A DNA stretch of 64,000 nucleotides from Tolumonas auensis DSM 9187 (GCF_000023065.1 NC_012691.1:1222501-1286500), one strand, 5' to 3'. Positions 1 to 10,718 are shown, numbered from the stretch's first letter. Translations and numbers: made by a program. The notes: a model not told the origin generated them from the sequence alone.

Positions 1-453
1 ACGCGGACATTCACGCCATTCGGCCAGCATGCGCTCATATTTATCATGCATGGCAATTTCAGAATTAAGACCTGCACAACATTTGCCTAAATCCGGGAAC
101 CGTTTTTCCACATCCAGCAGATAGCAGACATAATCAGCCAGTTCTTTCTCATAGCCGCGGGCATAACCGATAAAATCAAGGCGGGAAGGGGAGAGCTGAG
201 TCTGATCTTCTGCCGACAGATTTTCATAAGAAACTTTCAATGCATGATGCATTTCCAGTATATCAATTACTTCCCGGCATTCTTCTTCAGTCAGATGACC
301 AAATTCTTTTTCTAACTCCAGCATCTGTAAACAATAACCACGTTCTACAATTGTTTTACAGCGATGGTAATAATCGGCTTTTTCCGGATTCAGCTTACTC
401 AGAATTTCATATTGATTACTGAGGATCAATCGCTGCGCATGGTTCATATTCAT
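1..453 (-). CDS. yfbU: YfbU family protein (3' end cut by window)
   Basis: The minus-strand reading frame begins MNMNHAQRLILSNQYE and runs off the left edge after 151 codons; E. coli YfbU is about 164 residues, so only the last few codons are missing. The N-terminal AQRLILSNQY and the ERGYCLQMLELEKEFG region match YfbU as I remember it. The start is supported by AGGAA seven bases upstream. YfbU is a conserved soluble protein of unclear biochemical role, linked in some studies to toxin-antitoxin induced cell death. Nothing abnormal is seen. Confidence 0.85.
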   Translation of the reverse strand, partial: MNMNHAQRLILSNQYEILSKLNPEKADYYHRCKTIVERGYCLQMLELEKEFGHLTEEECREVIDILEMHHALKVSYENLSAEDQTQLSPSRLDFIGYARGYEKELADYVCYLLDVEKRFPDLGKCCAGLNSEIAMHDKYERMLAEWRECPR

Positions 454-669
454 AAGTCGTTCCTGCTGTAATAGATGTATTTAGTGTATAGGTAATCATG
501 GATTACAAGCCCGTATCTGTATCTATATCAAAAAGCAGGCGAAAACGTTTGTTAAGAGTGTCAAGTTATCTGAATGGATATATTTTTGTGTGATCAAGCC
601 ATCACTCTCTGTTGTTTCTCTGAGTTCTGAATTAGGATTGGCGCAAACAATAATGAGGTCAGCAGCATT

Positions 670-1221
670 ATGACTCGCAGTGTTAAATTTCTCTTTATTC
701 TGGCGTTTCTTTCTCTGAGCGCTTTTTACTTATACGTTCTTTATCTTGCTAAACATCCGGATACCTCTATGGCATACCGTATGTATTATCTGGAAAAGAA
801 AACCCGCGTCTGGAACCGCAACCAGAGTCTTGCTTATATCCCCGGTACCGTGATGGATCTTGCTAATGAGCGGGAGCGTTGTGCCTATCTTTCCCGTGAG
901 GGCTGGGATATACCTGCAAAAGATGGTTCTGGTTCTCTGTTCTCCGGTAAGGGTGGTTTGTATTTCACCTTGCACCAGGTACTAGGCTCATTGAAATTTG
1001 AAGGCACATTGACGACTAAAACAGCGAACACGGAATTAAGTTTTGCTGTCGGTGATAAATGGTCTGAAACCGTCAAATTTGAAAAAGCAGGCTCCCAGAC
1101 ATTTGAGGTGTCACTTCCGGCTGGTGTATTCATAGCAGATCCGATGGAACCAAACTATCTGTCATTGCAAAGTAATAATTCTATAATGTTCAAAACATTC
1201 AAATTATCCCGCGCGGGATGA
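670..1221 (+). CDS. Membrane-anchored extracytoplasmic protein, unknown function
   Basis: 183 residues with one N-terminal hydrophobic segment (about residues 7-28) that could be an anchor or uncleaved signal, followed by a soluble domain rich in beta-prone stretches. I do not recognise the family. A GAGG motif lies upstream of the ATG. It ends 7 bases before a GtrB-like glycosyltransferase and is followed by GtrA-like and GT-C genes in the same direction, so it probably belongs to this surface-sugar operon, perhaps as a periplasmic partner or target. That role is inferred only from position. Confidence 0.6.
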   Translation: MTRSVKFLFILAFLSLSAFYLYVLYLAKHPDTSMAYRMYYLEKKTRVWNRNQSLAYIPGTVMDLANERERCAYLSREGWDIPAKDGSGSLFSGKGGLYFTLHQVLGSLKFEGTLTTKTANTELSFAVGDKWSETVKFEKAGSQTFEVSLPAGVFIADPMEPNYLSLQSNNSIMFKTFKLSRAG

Positions 1222-1228
1222 GGTCAGT

Positions 1229-2221
1229 ATGAGCAAACAATCATTTACTATTTCCCTGGTAGTACCGGTTTATAACGAAGAAGAAAGTATCGATACCTTT
1301 ATCGAAACAATTGATAAAGAGCTGGCACCATTGCGTGATCAGCTGGAAATTGTTTTCGTTAACGATGGCAGCCGGGATAAAACCCGCGAAGTTGTCGAGA
1401 AAGCAATCGAGCGTGATAGTCGCGTTACCTTGATCAATCTGGCCCGTAACTTCGGTAAAGAAGCGGCGATGACTGCTGGCCTAGCGCATGCCCGTGGTGA
1501 TGCGATTGTTCCAATGGATGTCGATTTGCAGGATCCGCCAGCACTGGTGCTGGAATTCGTACGCATGTGGCAGGAAGAAGGTTATGACACCGTCTATGGT
1601 GTGCGTACCGATCGTAATGCTGATACACCTATGAAACGTCTGACCGCAGGCGGTTTCTATCGTTTCTTCAACGCCGTGTCTACAACCACTAAGATCCCGG
1701 AAAATGCAGGTGACTTCCGTCTGATGGATCGCCGTGTCGTTGAGGCTATCAATCAGTTGCCAGAACGTAACCGTTTCATGAAAGGTCTGTTTGCATGGGC
1801 CGGATTCCGTTCTATTGGTGTTCCTTATGCTCGTCCGGAACGCGCTGCCGGTACCACGAAATTCAATTACTGGAAACTGTGGAACTTCGCTCTGGATGGT
1901 TTGTTCAGCTTCTCCAGCTGGCCATTGCGCGTGTGGAGTTACATCGGTGCTGCTGTTGCCGGGATCAGTTTCCTTTACATGATGGTCATCATATTAAAAG
2001 TGATTTTCATCGGAGTTGATAGCCCGGGATATGCCTCTCTGATGTGTGTGATTCTGTTTCTCGGCGGTATGCAATTACTGTCTATCGGGATCATGGGGGA
2101 ATATATTGGTCGTATGTTCCTGGAAGTTAAGCAGCGTCCGGTATTCCTGATTGAGGGTGTATATGGTCAGTATGCTCATCAGAAAACGGCTGAAATCAAA
2201 GAAGAAGATAAAAAGGCATGA
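1229..2221 (+). CDS. GtrB-like polyprenyl-phosphate glycosyltransferase (GT2)
   Basis: 330 residues. The GT-A fold of family GT2 is shown by VVPVYNEEES near the N-terminus, the nucleotide-sugar signature FVNDGSRD, and the DxD-type motif MDVDLQDP around residue 95. Two hydrophobic segments near residues 235-260 and 268-292 are typical of GtrB/DPM1-like enzymes that load a sugar onto undecaprenyl phosphate at the inner membrane. Its stop overlaps the start of the GtrA-like gene (ATGA), which implies coupled translation. The pair should make and flip a lipid-linked sugar donor for the downstream GT-C enzyme. The sugar cannot be read from sequence. Confidence 0.88.
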   Translation: MSKQSFTISLVVPVYNEEESIDTFIETIDKELAPLRDQLEIVFVNDGSRDKTREVVEKAIERDSRVTLINLARNFGKEAAMTAGLAHARGDAIVPMDVDLQDPPALVLEFVRMWQEEGYDTVYGVRTDRNADTPMKRLTAGGFYRFFNAVSTTTKIPENAGDFRLMDRRVVEAINQLPERNRFMKGLFAWAGFRSIGVPYARPERAAGTTKFNYWKLWNFALDGLFSFSSWPLRVWSYIGAAVAGISFLYMMVIILKVIFIGVDSPGYASLMCVILFLGGMQLLSIGIMGEYIGRMFLEVKQRPVFLIEGVYGQYAHQKTAEIKEEDKKA

Positions 2222-2589
2222 TAGCAAAAGCTGAATTCTGGCGTTTGTTCCGGTTTGGCCTGGTCGGTGGCGGTGCAACAATAGTTGATTTAGGCATAGC
2301 AACCCTATGCCTTCATTTATGGCCAGAGATCTCCGAATATCTGGTTACATCGATAGGCTTTTTTGTTGCTTTCTGGTTTTCTTTTTTTGGACACCGATAC
2401 GTCACGTTCCAGAAACACGGTAAAGTCAGCAAGTTTTTACTGGTAGCGCTCAGTTCTCTGGGCGTCCGCTACGTGTTGTTAACTGGTTTACTGTGGATTG
2501 GTCTGTCAGGTCTGCTGCCAATCGTAATAGCGACACTGGCGGTCACGATCCTGACGTATGTTTTATCCCGGATTTGGGTTTTTGCCTGA
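2218..2589 (+). CDS. GtrA-like flippase family membrane protein
   Basis: 123 residues, almost wholly hydrophobic with about four transmembrane segments; the N-terminal RFGLVGGGATIVDLG and the GHRYVTFQ region are characteristic of the GtrA/DPMS family. It is thought to help move polyprenyl-phosphate-linked sugars across the inner membrane. The start codon overlaps the stop of the upstream GT2 gene. The gtrB-gtrA order is reversed from the common phage gtrABC order but common in chromosomes. Confidence 0.85.
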   Translation: MIAKAEFWRLFRFGLVGGGATIVDLGIATLCLHLWPEISEYLVTSIGFFVAFWFSFFGHRYVTFQKHGKVSKFLLVALSSLGVRYVLLTGLLWIGLSGLLPIVIATLAVTILTYVLSRIWVFA

Positions 2590-2607
2590 GTAATGCTGGA
2601 GTAGATT

Positions 2608-3789
2608 GTGCAGACAGATAAGATCAATATTATTTATGCTCCACTGCATATTAGTCGTCAGGACTGGGGAATCATTGCGCTGGCCTTTCTGGTCAGCCGC
2701 ATTATGTTGTATGCAATTGGCTATTTTGGCGCTATGCACTATAACGTCGAGACGGATCAGATTGGCCGGCTTGACCTTGTCGATTCACTGGAAACTGACG
2801 TCTGGAGCGTATTCTGCCAGTTCGACTGTGCCTGGTTTAAGAGTATTGCCGATATTGGCTATGATACGTACCCACATGGATTAACAACCGGACATGCCGC
2901 AAACTGGGCCTTTTTCCCGCTGTTTCCTATTCTGGGACACTACATTGCTGACCTGGTGGGGCTGCCATCGTTATACGGTTTTTATGTAATTACCAATATC
3001 TCCTCTTTTGCCATGTTGCCGCTTTTCTTTCTTTGTCTGCGTCAACTGGGTCAGGAGCTGGATGTTGCTCGTTTTGGGGTTTGGATGCTGGCATTTTCGC
3101 CTTATTCCGTTTATTTCGTCGCCCCTTATACGGAGTCACTGTTTATTGCGCTGACGATGGCTGTGTTCCTTTTTGCATACAGACATGAGTGGTTCTGGGT
3201 TGCGGTAGCTGGCGTGGTATTGACGGCAGCGCGGAATCTCGGCGTTATGATCGTTTTTTCCGTTGCTATATTGGCATTACAGGCTTATGGCTGGCGGGAA
3301 TTCGTCAAATTCGGTGAGCGTAGCTTCCGCGTAATCCTGGCTATCTGGTGTATTCCGCTCGCGATGTTCGGCTATATGCTCTATATGCACTACCATGTAG
3401 GTGATGCTTTTGCGTTTAAAAATATACAGTTAGCGTGGGGCCGTATATTTGATAATCCGTTCGAGTATTGGCTTGAAGGCTTTGAAACAGGTGGCCGTAA
3501 AATTTATCTGTCCATCATGATCGTGGTTGGATGGGCAATTAATATCTACCTGTTCAAACAGAAACGGTATGCAGAAGCGTTATTTATGCTGATTTGTACA
3601 TTTGTACCTCTGGTTACCAGTACAAATGCAATTCCGCGCTATTTGTTTGGCTTATATCCAACGTCACTGGCTATCGTCCTGATTGCCCGTAACCGGCCTA
3701 ATCTGAGACCGGTTATGCTTGCAATGTCAGCGCTACTGTCCAGTTACTTTGTGATTGCCTGGGTTAACGCCAAGTTCTTCACCGTCTAG
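2608..3789 (+). CDS. Multipass GT-C family glycosyltransferase (PIG-V-like)
   Basis: 393 residues from a GTG start preceded by GGAG. There are about nine to ten hydrophobic segments. The early FDCAWFKSIADIGYD and FFPLFPIL motifs resemble the PIG-V/Gpi18-like mannosyltransferase group of GT-C enzymes, which use polyprenyl-phosphate sugars on the outer face of the membrane. With the GtrB-like and GtrA-like genes just upstream it forms a complete donor-flip-transfer route, probably decorating a surface polymer or the neighbouring unknown extracytoplasmic protein. Acceptor and sugar are unknown. A bidirectional terminator follows. Confidence 0.75.
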   Translation: MQTDKINIIYAPLHISRQDWGIIALAFLVSRIMLYAIGYFGAMHYNVETDQIGRLDLVDSLETDVWSVFCQFDCAWFKSIADIGYDTYPHGLTTGHAANWAFFPLFPILGHYIADLVGLPSLYGFYVITNISSFAMLPLFFLCLRQLGQELDVARFGVWMLAFSPYSVYFVAPYTESLFIALTMAVFLFAYRHEWFWVAVAGVVLTAARNLGVMIVFSVAILALQAYGWREFVKFGERSFRVILAIWCIPLAMFGYMLYMHYHVGDAFAFKNIQLAWGRIFDNPFEYWLEGFETGGRKIYLSIMIVVGWAINIYLFKQKRYAEALFMLICTFVPLVTSTNAIPRYLFGLYPTSLAIVLIARNRPNLRPVMLAMSALLSSYFVIAWVNAKFFTV

Positions 3790-3806
3790 GACATCAGACT
3801 CTCATT

Positions 3807-3837
3807 AATAAAGCCGGAATACGCATCCGGCTTTATT
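3807..3837. terminator. Bidirectional rho-independent terminator
   Basis: A perfect 12-bp inverted repeat (AATAAAGCCGGA / TCCGGCTTTATT) with a 7-base loop lies between the convergent GT-C gene and bcp. A T-rich end on one strand and the A-rich foot on the other allow termination in both directions. Confidence 0.85.
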
Positions 3838-3841
3838 ATTT

Positions 3842-4309
3842 TCAGAGCGAATCCAGATAATCAATCACAACCTGATGGTGATTACTGGTTTTAAAATCAT
3901 CAAATACCTGTTCGATCACGCCCTGCTCATTGATCAGAAAACTGATGCGATGGATGCCATCATATTCTTTACCCATAAATTTCTTGGGGCCCCAAACACC
4001 GAAAGCATCAGCCACCTGATGATCCTCATCACCCAGCAATGTGAAATTGAGCTCATCCCGGGCTTCAAATTTTTTCAGTTTTTCTGACGCATCAGGACTG
4101 ATGCCGAGTACTACAACATTCCGTTGATCCAGTTCTGATTTGCTGTCGCGTAAGGCACAGGCCTGCGTGGTACAACCGGGTGTCATCGCTTTCGGATAAA
4201 AATAAACCAATACTTTTTTACCCTGAAATGTACTTAACCGGGTCATGACGCCATTTTGATCCGGCAGTTCAAAATCAGGTGCGGTAGTTCCCGCGGTTAA
4301 TCTATTCAT
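3842..4309 (-). CDS. bcp: Thioredoxin-dependent thiol peroxidase (BCP/PrxQ)
   Basis: 155 residues, the usual length for Bcp. The peroxidatic and resolving cysteines are seen as Cys46 and Cys51 in PGCTTQAC, preceded by VYFYPKAMT; APDFELPDQNG at the N-terminus is the standard peroxiredoxin entry. The enzyme reduces hydrogen peroxide and organic hydroperoxides in the cytoplasm using thioredoxin. The start has AGAGGA upstream. It is divergent from dapA across a 164-base spacer, matching the E. coli neighbourhood where bcp lies near dapA. Confidence 0.95.
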   Translation of the reverse strand: MNRLTAGTTAPDFELPDQNGVMTRLSTFQGKKVLVYFYPKAMTPGCTTQACALRDSKSELDQRNVVVLGISPDASEKLKKFEARDELNFTLLGDEDHQVADAFGVWGPKKFMGKEYDGIHRISFLINEQGVIEQVFDDFKTSNHHQVVIDYLDSL

Positions 4310-4473
4310 CGCTATATCCTCTCAGGTATTTTCAGCAGCAAAATTATCATAATAACAATACGCTATACGGGATAAGACAGATCAGGATTTTGTTCCCGGA
4401 TAGGTGTTTTGCCTTGTTTTTGCCTATAGGCCGCCGTACCATTAGCTGCCCTCAAAAAGGAGTCTGTGCTTTT

Positions 4474-5352
4474 ATGTTAACCGGTAGTCTTGTCGCTTTG
4501 ATTACGCCCATGAACTGTTCTGGTTCCGTTGACTGGCAAGCTTTAGAGCAGTTAATTGAATATCATATTCAGTCTGGAACCAATGCATTGGTCGTTGCCG
4601 GCACTACCGGGGAATCAGTCACACTGACAGACGACGAACTGTTTACTCTTCTTGATCGGACACTTGAATATTGTGCAGATCGTATACCGGTTATTGCCGG
4701 ATGCGGTTCAAATAGCACTGCGCATGCCAAGCAGATCGCGAAACAGATCTGTAAACTTGGTGTGTCCGCAGGTCTTTCTGTCACCCCGTACTATAATAAA
4801 CCTACGCAGGAAGGGTTATATCAGCACTATGCTGCTATCGGAGAGTACAGCGGATTACCTCAGATTCTCTATAATGTTCCGGGTCGTACAGGTTGTGACT
4901 TAAAGCCTGAAACTGTGGCCCGGCTGGCAGGTAACTTTGGTATCTGTGGTATAAAGGAAGCAACCGGCGATTTATCCCGGGTAAGTCAGTTACGGGCGTT
5001 GTGCGGAAGTGATTTCGCTCTGTATAGTGGTGACGATGCTTCCTGCCGTGAGTTTATCTTGCAAGGTGGTAACGGTGTTATTTCCGTGACAGCAAACGTG
5101 GCCGCCAAGGCAATGAGCCGGATGTGTGCTCTGGCGTTGGCAGGTGAGCGTGAACTGGCGACAGAAATGGATGAATATTTACAGCCACTTCATCGCGAGC
5201 TTTTTATTGAATCTAATCCAATTCCTGTAAAATGGGCAGCTGCCAGAATGGGGCTAATAAATCATGCCGATTTACGCCTGCCATTAACATTGCTTTCTAC
5301 CCCGGCACAAGCAATAGTTGAAGCGGCACTTGTGAAAGCGGAGTTAATCTAG
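4474..5352 (+). CDS. dapA: 4-hydroxy-tetrahydrodipicolinate synthase
   Basis: 292 residues from the ATG at 4474, exactly the E. coli length, with AAAAAGGAG upstream; an open frame extends 84 bases further 5' but is not family-like. Visible catalytic elements are TPYYNKPTQ (Tyr), YNVPGRTG (Arg) and the Schiff-base lysine in GIKEATGD; GTTGES is the pyruvate-binding loop. It condenses pyruvate with aspartate semialdehyde in the diaminopimelate/lysine pathway. bamC follows closely, as in E. coli. No lysine riboswitch was evident in the short leader. Confidence 0.97.
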   Translation: MLTGSLVALITPMNCSGSVDWQALEQLIEYHIQSGTNALVVAGTTGESVTLTDDELFTLLDRTLEYCADRIPVIAGCGSNSTAHAKQIAKQICKLGVSAGLSVTPYYNKPTQEGLYQHYAAIGEYSGLPQILYNVPGRTGCDLKPETVARLAGNFGICGIKEATGDLSRVSQLRALCGSDFALYSGDDASCREFILQGGNGVISVTANVAAKAMSRMCALALAGERELATEMDEYLQPLHRELFIESNPIPVKWAAARMGLINHADLRLPLTLLSTPAQAIVEAALVKAELI

Positions 5353-5368
5353 CGTGCAAAATAATAAA

Positions 5369-6877
5369 ATGAAATTGTCCCTGTTGCCTTACAGTATTCT
5401 GTGTGTTTGTGTGCTTTCTGCCTGTAGTTCTGATGCCGAAAAAGCACAAGCTAACCGCGATTTTAACTATACTGCTGCCGCTCTGCGTCCGCAGTTGAAG
5501 ACACCTGCACCATTGCAAAGTCCTTCATTTTCGCAAGAGTATCGTTTACCCGTTGAAACCAGAAAAGGTGTTCTGGCGGAAGAGGTGGATGTTCGTCCTC
5601 CTGAACAGATTATGCCTTTTGTTTCAAGCAGCCGTGCAGATAACAACCGGAACGCGCTCGTGTTGTGGTTTTCAGCACGCAGTCTGAGCCAGAATATTGA
5701 TGACGATCTCTGGGCATGGCTGAATGGCTATATGGCCACAAACAAGATTGCTGTGACTCGTCGTGATGACGTGAATAAGGTGCTTGAAACTGGCCCGGTG
5801 TCTGTCACCTTTGAAGGTGAGAAAGAAGACGATATTCCGCCGGCACCGGCGCAGCATTTCCGGTTCCAAGTCAAAAATGACCCTGAAACGCATCGTGCCG
5901 GGTTGATGGTGAAATGGCTTAGTACTGCTGACGGGCAGGAAACAGCGCCAACGATTTTTGAGCAACGTCGTTATGCTACCCGTCTGCTTAATAATGTCAG
6001 TGAGTATGCAGACTCTCATAGTCGCAGCCTGTATGCACCAGCGGCCAGCAGTCAGATTCAGCTGATGCTTGGTGAAGATAGTGCCGGTTCTCAGGCTATT
6101 GTGGCTCAGAATAGTTTTGTGAGCACATGGCAGTGGTTGCTGACGGTGTTACCAAAAGCCGGCTTGCCAATAGAACAAAGTTCGCAGTCCCAAGGGTTGA
6201 TTGTGTTTAATTATGAAGGCGACTCTTCAGTCAGTATGCTTCAGGTATTGACCTTCTGGGAGCCAGTGCAAGAAACCGATGGTCTGGCATTGTCGGCGGG
6301 TAAATACCGTCTGCAGCTGGCTGATCGTGGCCATGAAACATCGATTACCCTGCTGGATGACGGTAACAAGCCTGTCTTAGTGTCTGCTGTCGAGAAACTG
6401 TATCAACGTCTGCAGAGATACACCAATGTATCTGCTGCCGTAATTGCTGATACCAGTACGCAGAAAACACAAGTACAAGCTGAAGCTCAACCTGCTGAAG
6501 CCATTGAGCAACCAATTCATCTGGTGAAAACGAATGGTGTATGGGTTGCTGATGCCCCGGCAGATCAGGTATTAAGCCGGATGTCGGCAGAGCTGTCTCA
6601 ACTGGGATGGACAATTAAACAGACGGATACAGCGGCACAGCGTATTAATGTTGAGTACACCGTGCAGGATGGTAGTTTGCTGGATGCTTTTGCAATATGG
6701 AAACCGCTGCCACCGAATTATAGTGGTCTGAATCCGGGTTCATATATTTTCCAGCTTAGCCAGATGGCGAAAGGTACACAGATTGAATTGCTGACAGCCT
6801 CACAACAAGCTGTACCGGCAGCAACCGCTGAGCAGGTATATCAGGCTCTGGCGAAGAAATTACAGATCAAAAAGTAA
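5369..6877 (+). CDS. bamC: Outer-membrane assembly lipoprotein BamC, enlarged
   Basis: A lipoprotein signal peptide ends in the lipobox LSAC, so the mature protein begins at that Cys. An alternative GTG start at 5354 would add five residues; neither has a strong ribosome site. BamC helps the BAM complex insert beta-barrel proteins and sits directly after dapA in enterobacteria, as here. At 502 residues it is much longer than E. coli BamC (about 344). Residues about 240-345 and 385-500 look like repeats of one helix-grip unit, both with a W/LTFWEPV or FAIWKPL strand, suggesting an additional domain. Family assignment rests partly on synteny. Confidence 0.82.
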   Translation: MKLSLLPYSILCVCVLSACSSDAEKAQANRDFNYTAAALRPQLKTPAPLQSPSFSQEYRLPVETRKGVLAEEVDVRPPEQIMPFVSSSRADNNRNALVLWFSARSLSQNIDDDLWAWLNGYMATNKIAVTRRDDVNKVLETGPVSVTFEGEKEDDIPPAPAQHFRFQVKNDPETHRAGLMVKWLSTADGQETAPTIFEQRRYATRLLNNVSEYADSHSRSLYAPAASSQIQLMLGEDSAGSQAIVAQNSFVSTWQWLLTVLPKAGLPIEQSSQSQGLIVFNYEGDSSVSMLQVLTFWEPVQETDGLALSAGKYRLQLADRGHETSITLLDDGNKPVLVSAVEKLYQRLQRYTNVSAAVIADTSTQKTQVQAEAQPAEAIEQPIHLVKTNGVWVADAPADQVLSRMSAELSQLGWTIKQTDTAAQRINVEYTVQDGSLLDAFAIWKPLPPNYSGLNPGSYIFQLSQMAKGTQIELLTASQQAVPAATAEQVYQALAKKLQIKK

Positions 6878-6898
6878 TTTCACAGGTTATAAAAATGG

Positions 6899-6925
6899 AA
6901 AAGGGGTGGTAACACCCCTTTTTTT
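6899..6925 (+). terminator. Rho-independent terminator after bamC
   Basis: The stem AAAGGGGTG / CACCCCTTT with a GTAA loop is followed by a run of seven Ts, 22 bases after the bamC stop. Confidence 0.85.
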
Positions 6926-6966
6926 ATCCACACCAGATAGAACAGTCCGGATATCAATGCCGCAGG

Positions 6967-7118
6967 CTACTTGTCTTCCTCGTCATCTTCTTTCGGGACT
7001 TCTTTGATCTTATCTTTGTATTTCGGTAACTGCTTTTCGAGCTGTTTCATATCCTTGATGGCATTCAGAAACAGCCCCAGTAAAAATAGTAACGGAATAC
7101 CAATAATTAGCCACAGGC

Positions 7119-7122
<4 letters not shown>
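6967..7122 (-). CDS. ypfN: YpfN-like small membrane protein (UPF0370)
   Basis: 51 residues beginning MSLWLIIGIPLLFLLG: one N-terminal transmembrane segment, an LNAIKDMK stretch matching E. coli YpfN, and an acidic tail (EDDEEDK). I chose this internal ATG because its ATGA overlaps the stop of the upstream peptidase gene and because E. coli ypfN likewise lies downstream of dapE. The function is unknown. A longer open frame upstream (to 7293) is only a shadow of the peptidase gene. Confidence 0.78.
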
Positions 7123-8949
<1,827 letters not shown>

Positions 8950-8965
8950 TTATTCATTTACCTGA

Positions 8966-9313
8966 TTAATTTATCAATGAGTTATACGCAGATTCAGAAA
9001 ATCCGATCATGATGTTTTCTTCTGATACCAGAACCGGACGCTTGATAAGCAATGGGAATTGATGCATCAGTGCGATTGCCTGTTCTTCATCATGAACAAC
9101 CTTTTGTTCCGGAGGCAATTCCCGGAAGGTTTTACTCTGTTTATTCAGCAGCTTTTCCCATCCGGCTGACTGACACCACTGAGATATCTGTGCTTCGTCT
9201 GGTGGTGTTTGCTTAAAGTCGATCAGTTCAAATGCAATGTTATTTTGCTTTAACCAGTTTTGTGCTTTTTTGACGCTATCACAGGTCTTGATACCGTAAA
9301 TAGTAACTGCCAC
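8966..9313 (-). CDS. yffB: ArsC/Spx-like protein YffB
   Basis: 115 residues, thioredoxin-like fold of the arsenate reductase (ArsC) family: YGIKTCDSVKKAQ holds the single N-terminal cysteine, and FELIDFKQTPP and RELPPEQK follow. YffB is suspected to be glutathione dependent but has no firm role. The start is GTG at 9313, three bases after the yciN stop, with GGAG inside the yciN end, so the two genes are probably co-translated. Confidence 0.9.
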   Translation of the reverse strand: MAVTIYGIKTCDSVKKAQNWLKQNNIAFELIDFKQTPPDEAQISQWCQSAGWEKLLNKQSKTFRELPPEQKVVHDEEQAIALMHQFPLLIKRPVLVSEENIMIGFSESAYNSLIN

Positions 9314-9316
9314 TGC

Positions 9317-9562
9317 TTACTCCAGCGTATATTGTAGTGAAAGAACTTGGGCTAATCCTTTGTAAACATTAAATACAGCCGTGGTTTTTGGCGTAGGCAG
9401 ACCTTGTTCATCAAGGAAATACTCACCTTTAAAGACTAATACACCTGACTTTTCGGTGACGTCTGTTACTGCCATGCCGGCTAAATAATCGTCATGCTCT
9501 TGCATGATGTGGTTTGCCAATTCGAGCAAAGAGACTTTATTGATAGGTTGTTTGGTTTCCAT
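9317..9562 (-). CDS. yciN: DUF2498 protein YciN
   Basis: 81 residues matching E. coli YciN in layout: [37 protein letters not shown], and [16 protein letters not shown] very strong ribosome site (GGAGGTGATAT) precedes the ATG. YciN is a small conserved cytoplasmic protein without an assigned function. Here it heads the yffB-dapE group rather than lying alone as in E. coli. Confidence 0.85.
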   Translation of the reverse strand: METKQPINKVSLLELANHIMQEHDDYLAGMAVTDVTEKSGVLVFKGEYFLDEQGLPTPKTTAVFNVYKGLAQVLSLQYTLE

Positions 9563-9591
9563 ATATCACCTCCGGGGATCTGTATATGAAA

Positions 9592-9618
9592 CAAAACCGC
9601 ACATATAGTGCGGTTTTG
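9592..9618 (-). terminator. Terminator hairpin after ompA
   Basis: An 11-bp perfect inverted repeat (CAAAACCGCAC / GTGCGGTTTTG) with a 5-base loop lies 24 bases beyond the ompA stop, upstream of yciN. The U-rich part lies within the distal arm on either strand. Confidence 0.7.
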
Positions 9619-9642
9619 TATGCAGGCAATAACTGAGAAAGA

Positions 9643-10668
9643 TTATTTAACAGTAACTTTCTTAGTGCCTTTAACTTCAATGTTTACGCGACGATCAGGT
9701 GCCAGGCAAACGATCAGATCTTTCTTGGCTTTGATCGCATTGCAGCTGGCCGGGCTTACTGGATCCGCTTCACCACGACCTACCGCAGTAATACGGGTAG
9801 CCGACAGACCTTTAGTGGTCAGGAAGTCAGAAACAGTTTTAGCACGATCCTGAGACAGCTTCAGGTTGTAACCGTCAGAACCGATGCGGTCAGTGTAACC
9901 GTACACGACGATATTTTTGTCGTCCATTTCCAGGGTCTGGATCTGATTGTACAGTTGTGACAGTGCGGTTACGCCGGCTGGTTTCAGAGTTGATTTGTTG
10001 AAATCAAACAGTACATCTGAAGTCAGAGTGAAGTTTTTGGTTTCTTCAACTGGCTGTGGTGCTGGTGCCGGAGCTGGTTCCGGAGCCGGAGTTACAACTG
10101 GAGCCGGAGTGCTGCTACGGGTTGGATAGTAAACAACATCCAGACCAAGGCTTTCGCTATCAGATTCGCCGGTCTTCGCATCACCGACACCATCGATATG
10201 ACGGTAGCGAACTTGTAAATCAACCGGATCAGATACGCGGTAAGCCAGGCCGATACCAAAAATTGGTGAAACACCAAAATCGCTGACATCAGTGCCTTCA
10301 TTAGTAGCATCCCAACGCATTGCACCCAATTCACCCAGCAGTGACAGGTCTTCTGTCAGTGGGTAACGTGGTAACAAAGAGATGTTTGCACCATGAGCTT
10401 TAAAACGTTCGCCATCTACACGGCCATTGCCCAGCCAGTTATAGCCGGCTTCTGCACCAATGTATTCGTTGAAAGTGTAACCACCGAATACGTGTGCAGC
10501 AGGGGTGCTGCTTTTATCCGCTGTACCCACATCACCCAGTTCTGAGTAATTGTTACCGCCAAAGCCGGCACCCAGGAATGCGCCTTCGGCGTCGTTTGCA
10601 GATGCTGAAACTGACATTGCAGAAGCAACAAACCCTGCGATTACTGATAATACCACTGCTTTTTTCAT
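9643..10668 (-). CDS. ompA: OmpA family outer-membrane porin
   Basis: 341 residues from the ATG with GGAGA upstream (longer frame to 10701 rejected). A signal peptide ends SVSASA-ND. Residues about 22-190 form an eight-stranded barrel with alternating aromatic strands, followed by a Pro/Ala-rich linker (PAPEPAPAPAP) and a C-terminal OmpA peptidoglycan-binding domain with the diaminopimelate-binding Asp and Arg region in YGYTDRIGS and LSQDRAKTVSDFL. Two late cysteines (SCNAI, IVCLA) match E. coli OmpA's disulphide. It anchors the outer membrane to the wall. It has its own promoter and terminator. Confidence 0.93.
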   Translation of the reverse strand: MKKAVVLSVIAGFVASAMSVSASANDAEGAFLGAGFGGNNYSELGDVGTADKSSTPAAHVFGGYTFNEYIGAEAGYNWLGNGRVDGERFKAHGANISLLPRYPLTEDLSLLGELGAMRWDATNEGTDVSDFGVSPIFGIGLAYRVSDPVDLQVRYRHIDGVGDAKTGESDSESLGLDVVYYPTRSSTPAPVVTPAPEPAPAPAPQPVEETKNFTLTSDVLFDFNKSTLKPAGVTALSQLYNQIQTLEMDDKNIVVYGYTDRIGSDGYNLKLSQDRAKTVSDFLTTKGLSATRITAVGRGEADPVSPASCNAIKAKKDLIVCLAPDRRVNIEVKGTKKVTVK

Positions 10669-10718
10669 GATTGTCTCCAGACTATGCTCAGAAGAATCCA
10701 CTTTTGTTATACACTTTC

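Noticed and set aside
4310-4473. Lysine riboswitch before dapA
   Set aside because: The divergent bcp-dapA spacer is too short for the lysine aptamer, and none of its conserved elements were seen.
9947-10286. Proline/valine-rich plus-strand frames opposite ompA
   Set aside because: These are antisense shadows of the Pro/Ala linker codons of ompA.
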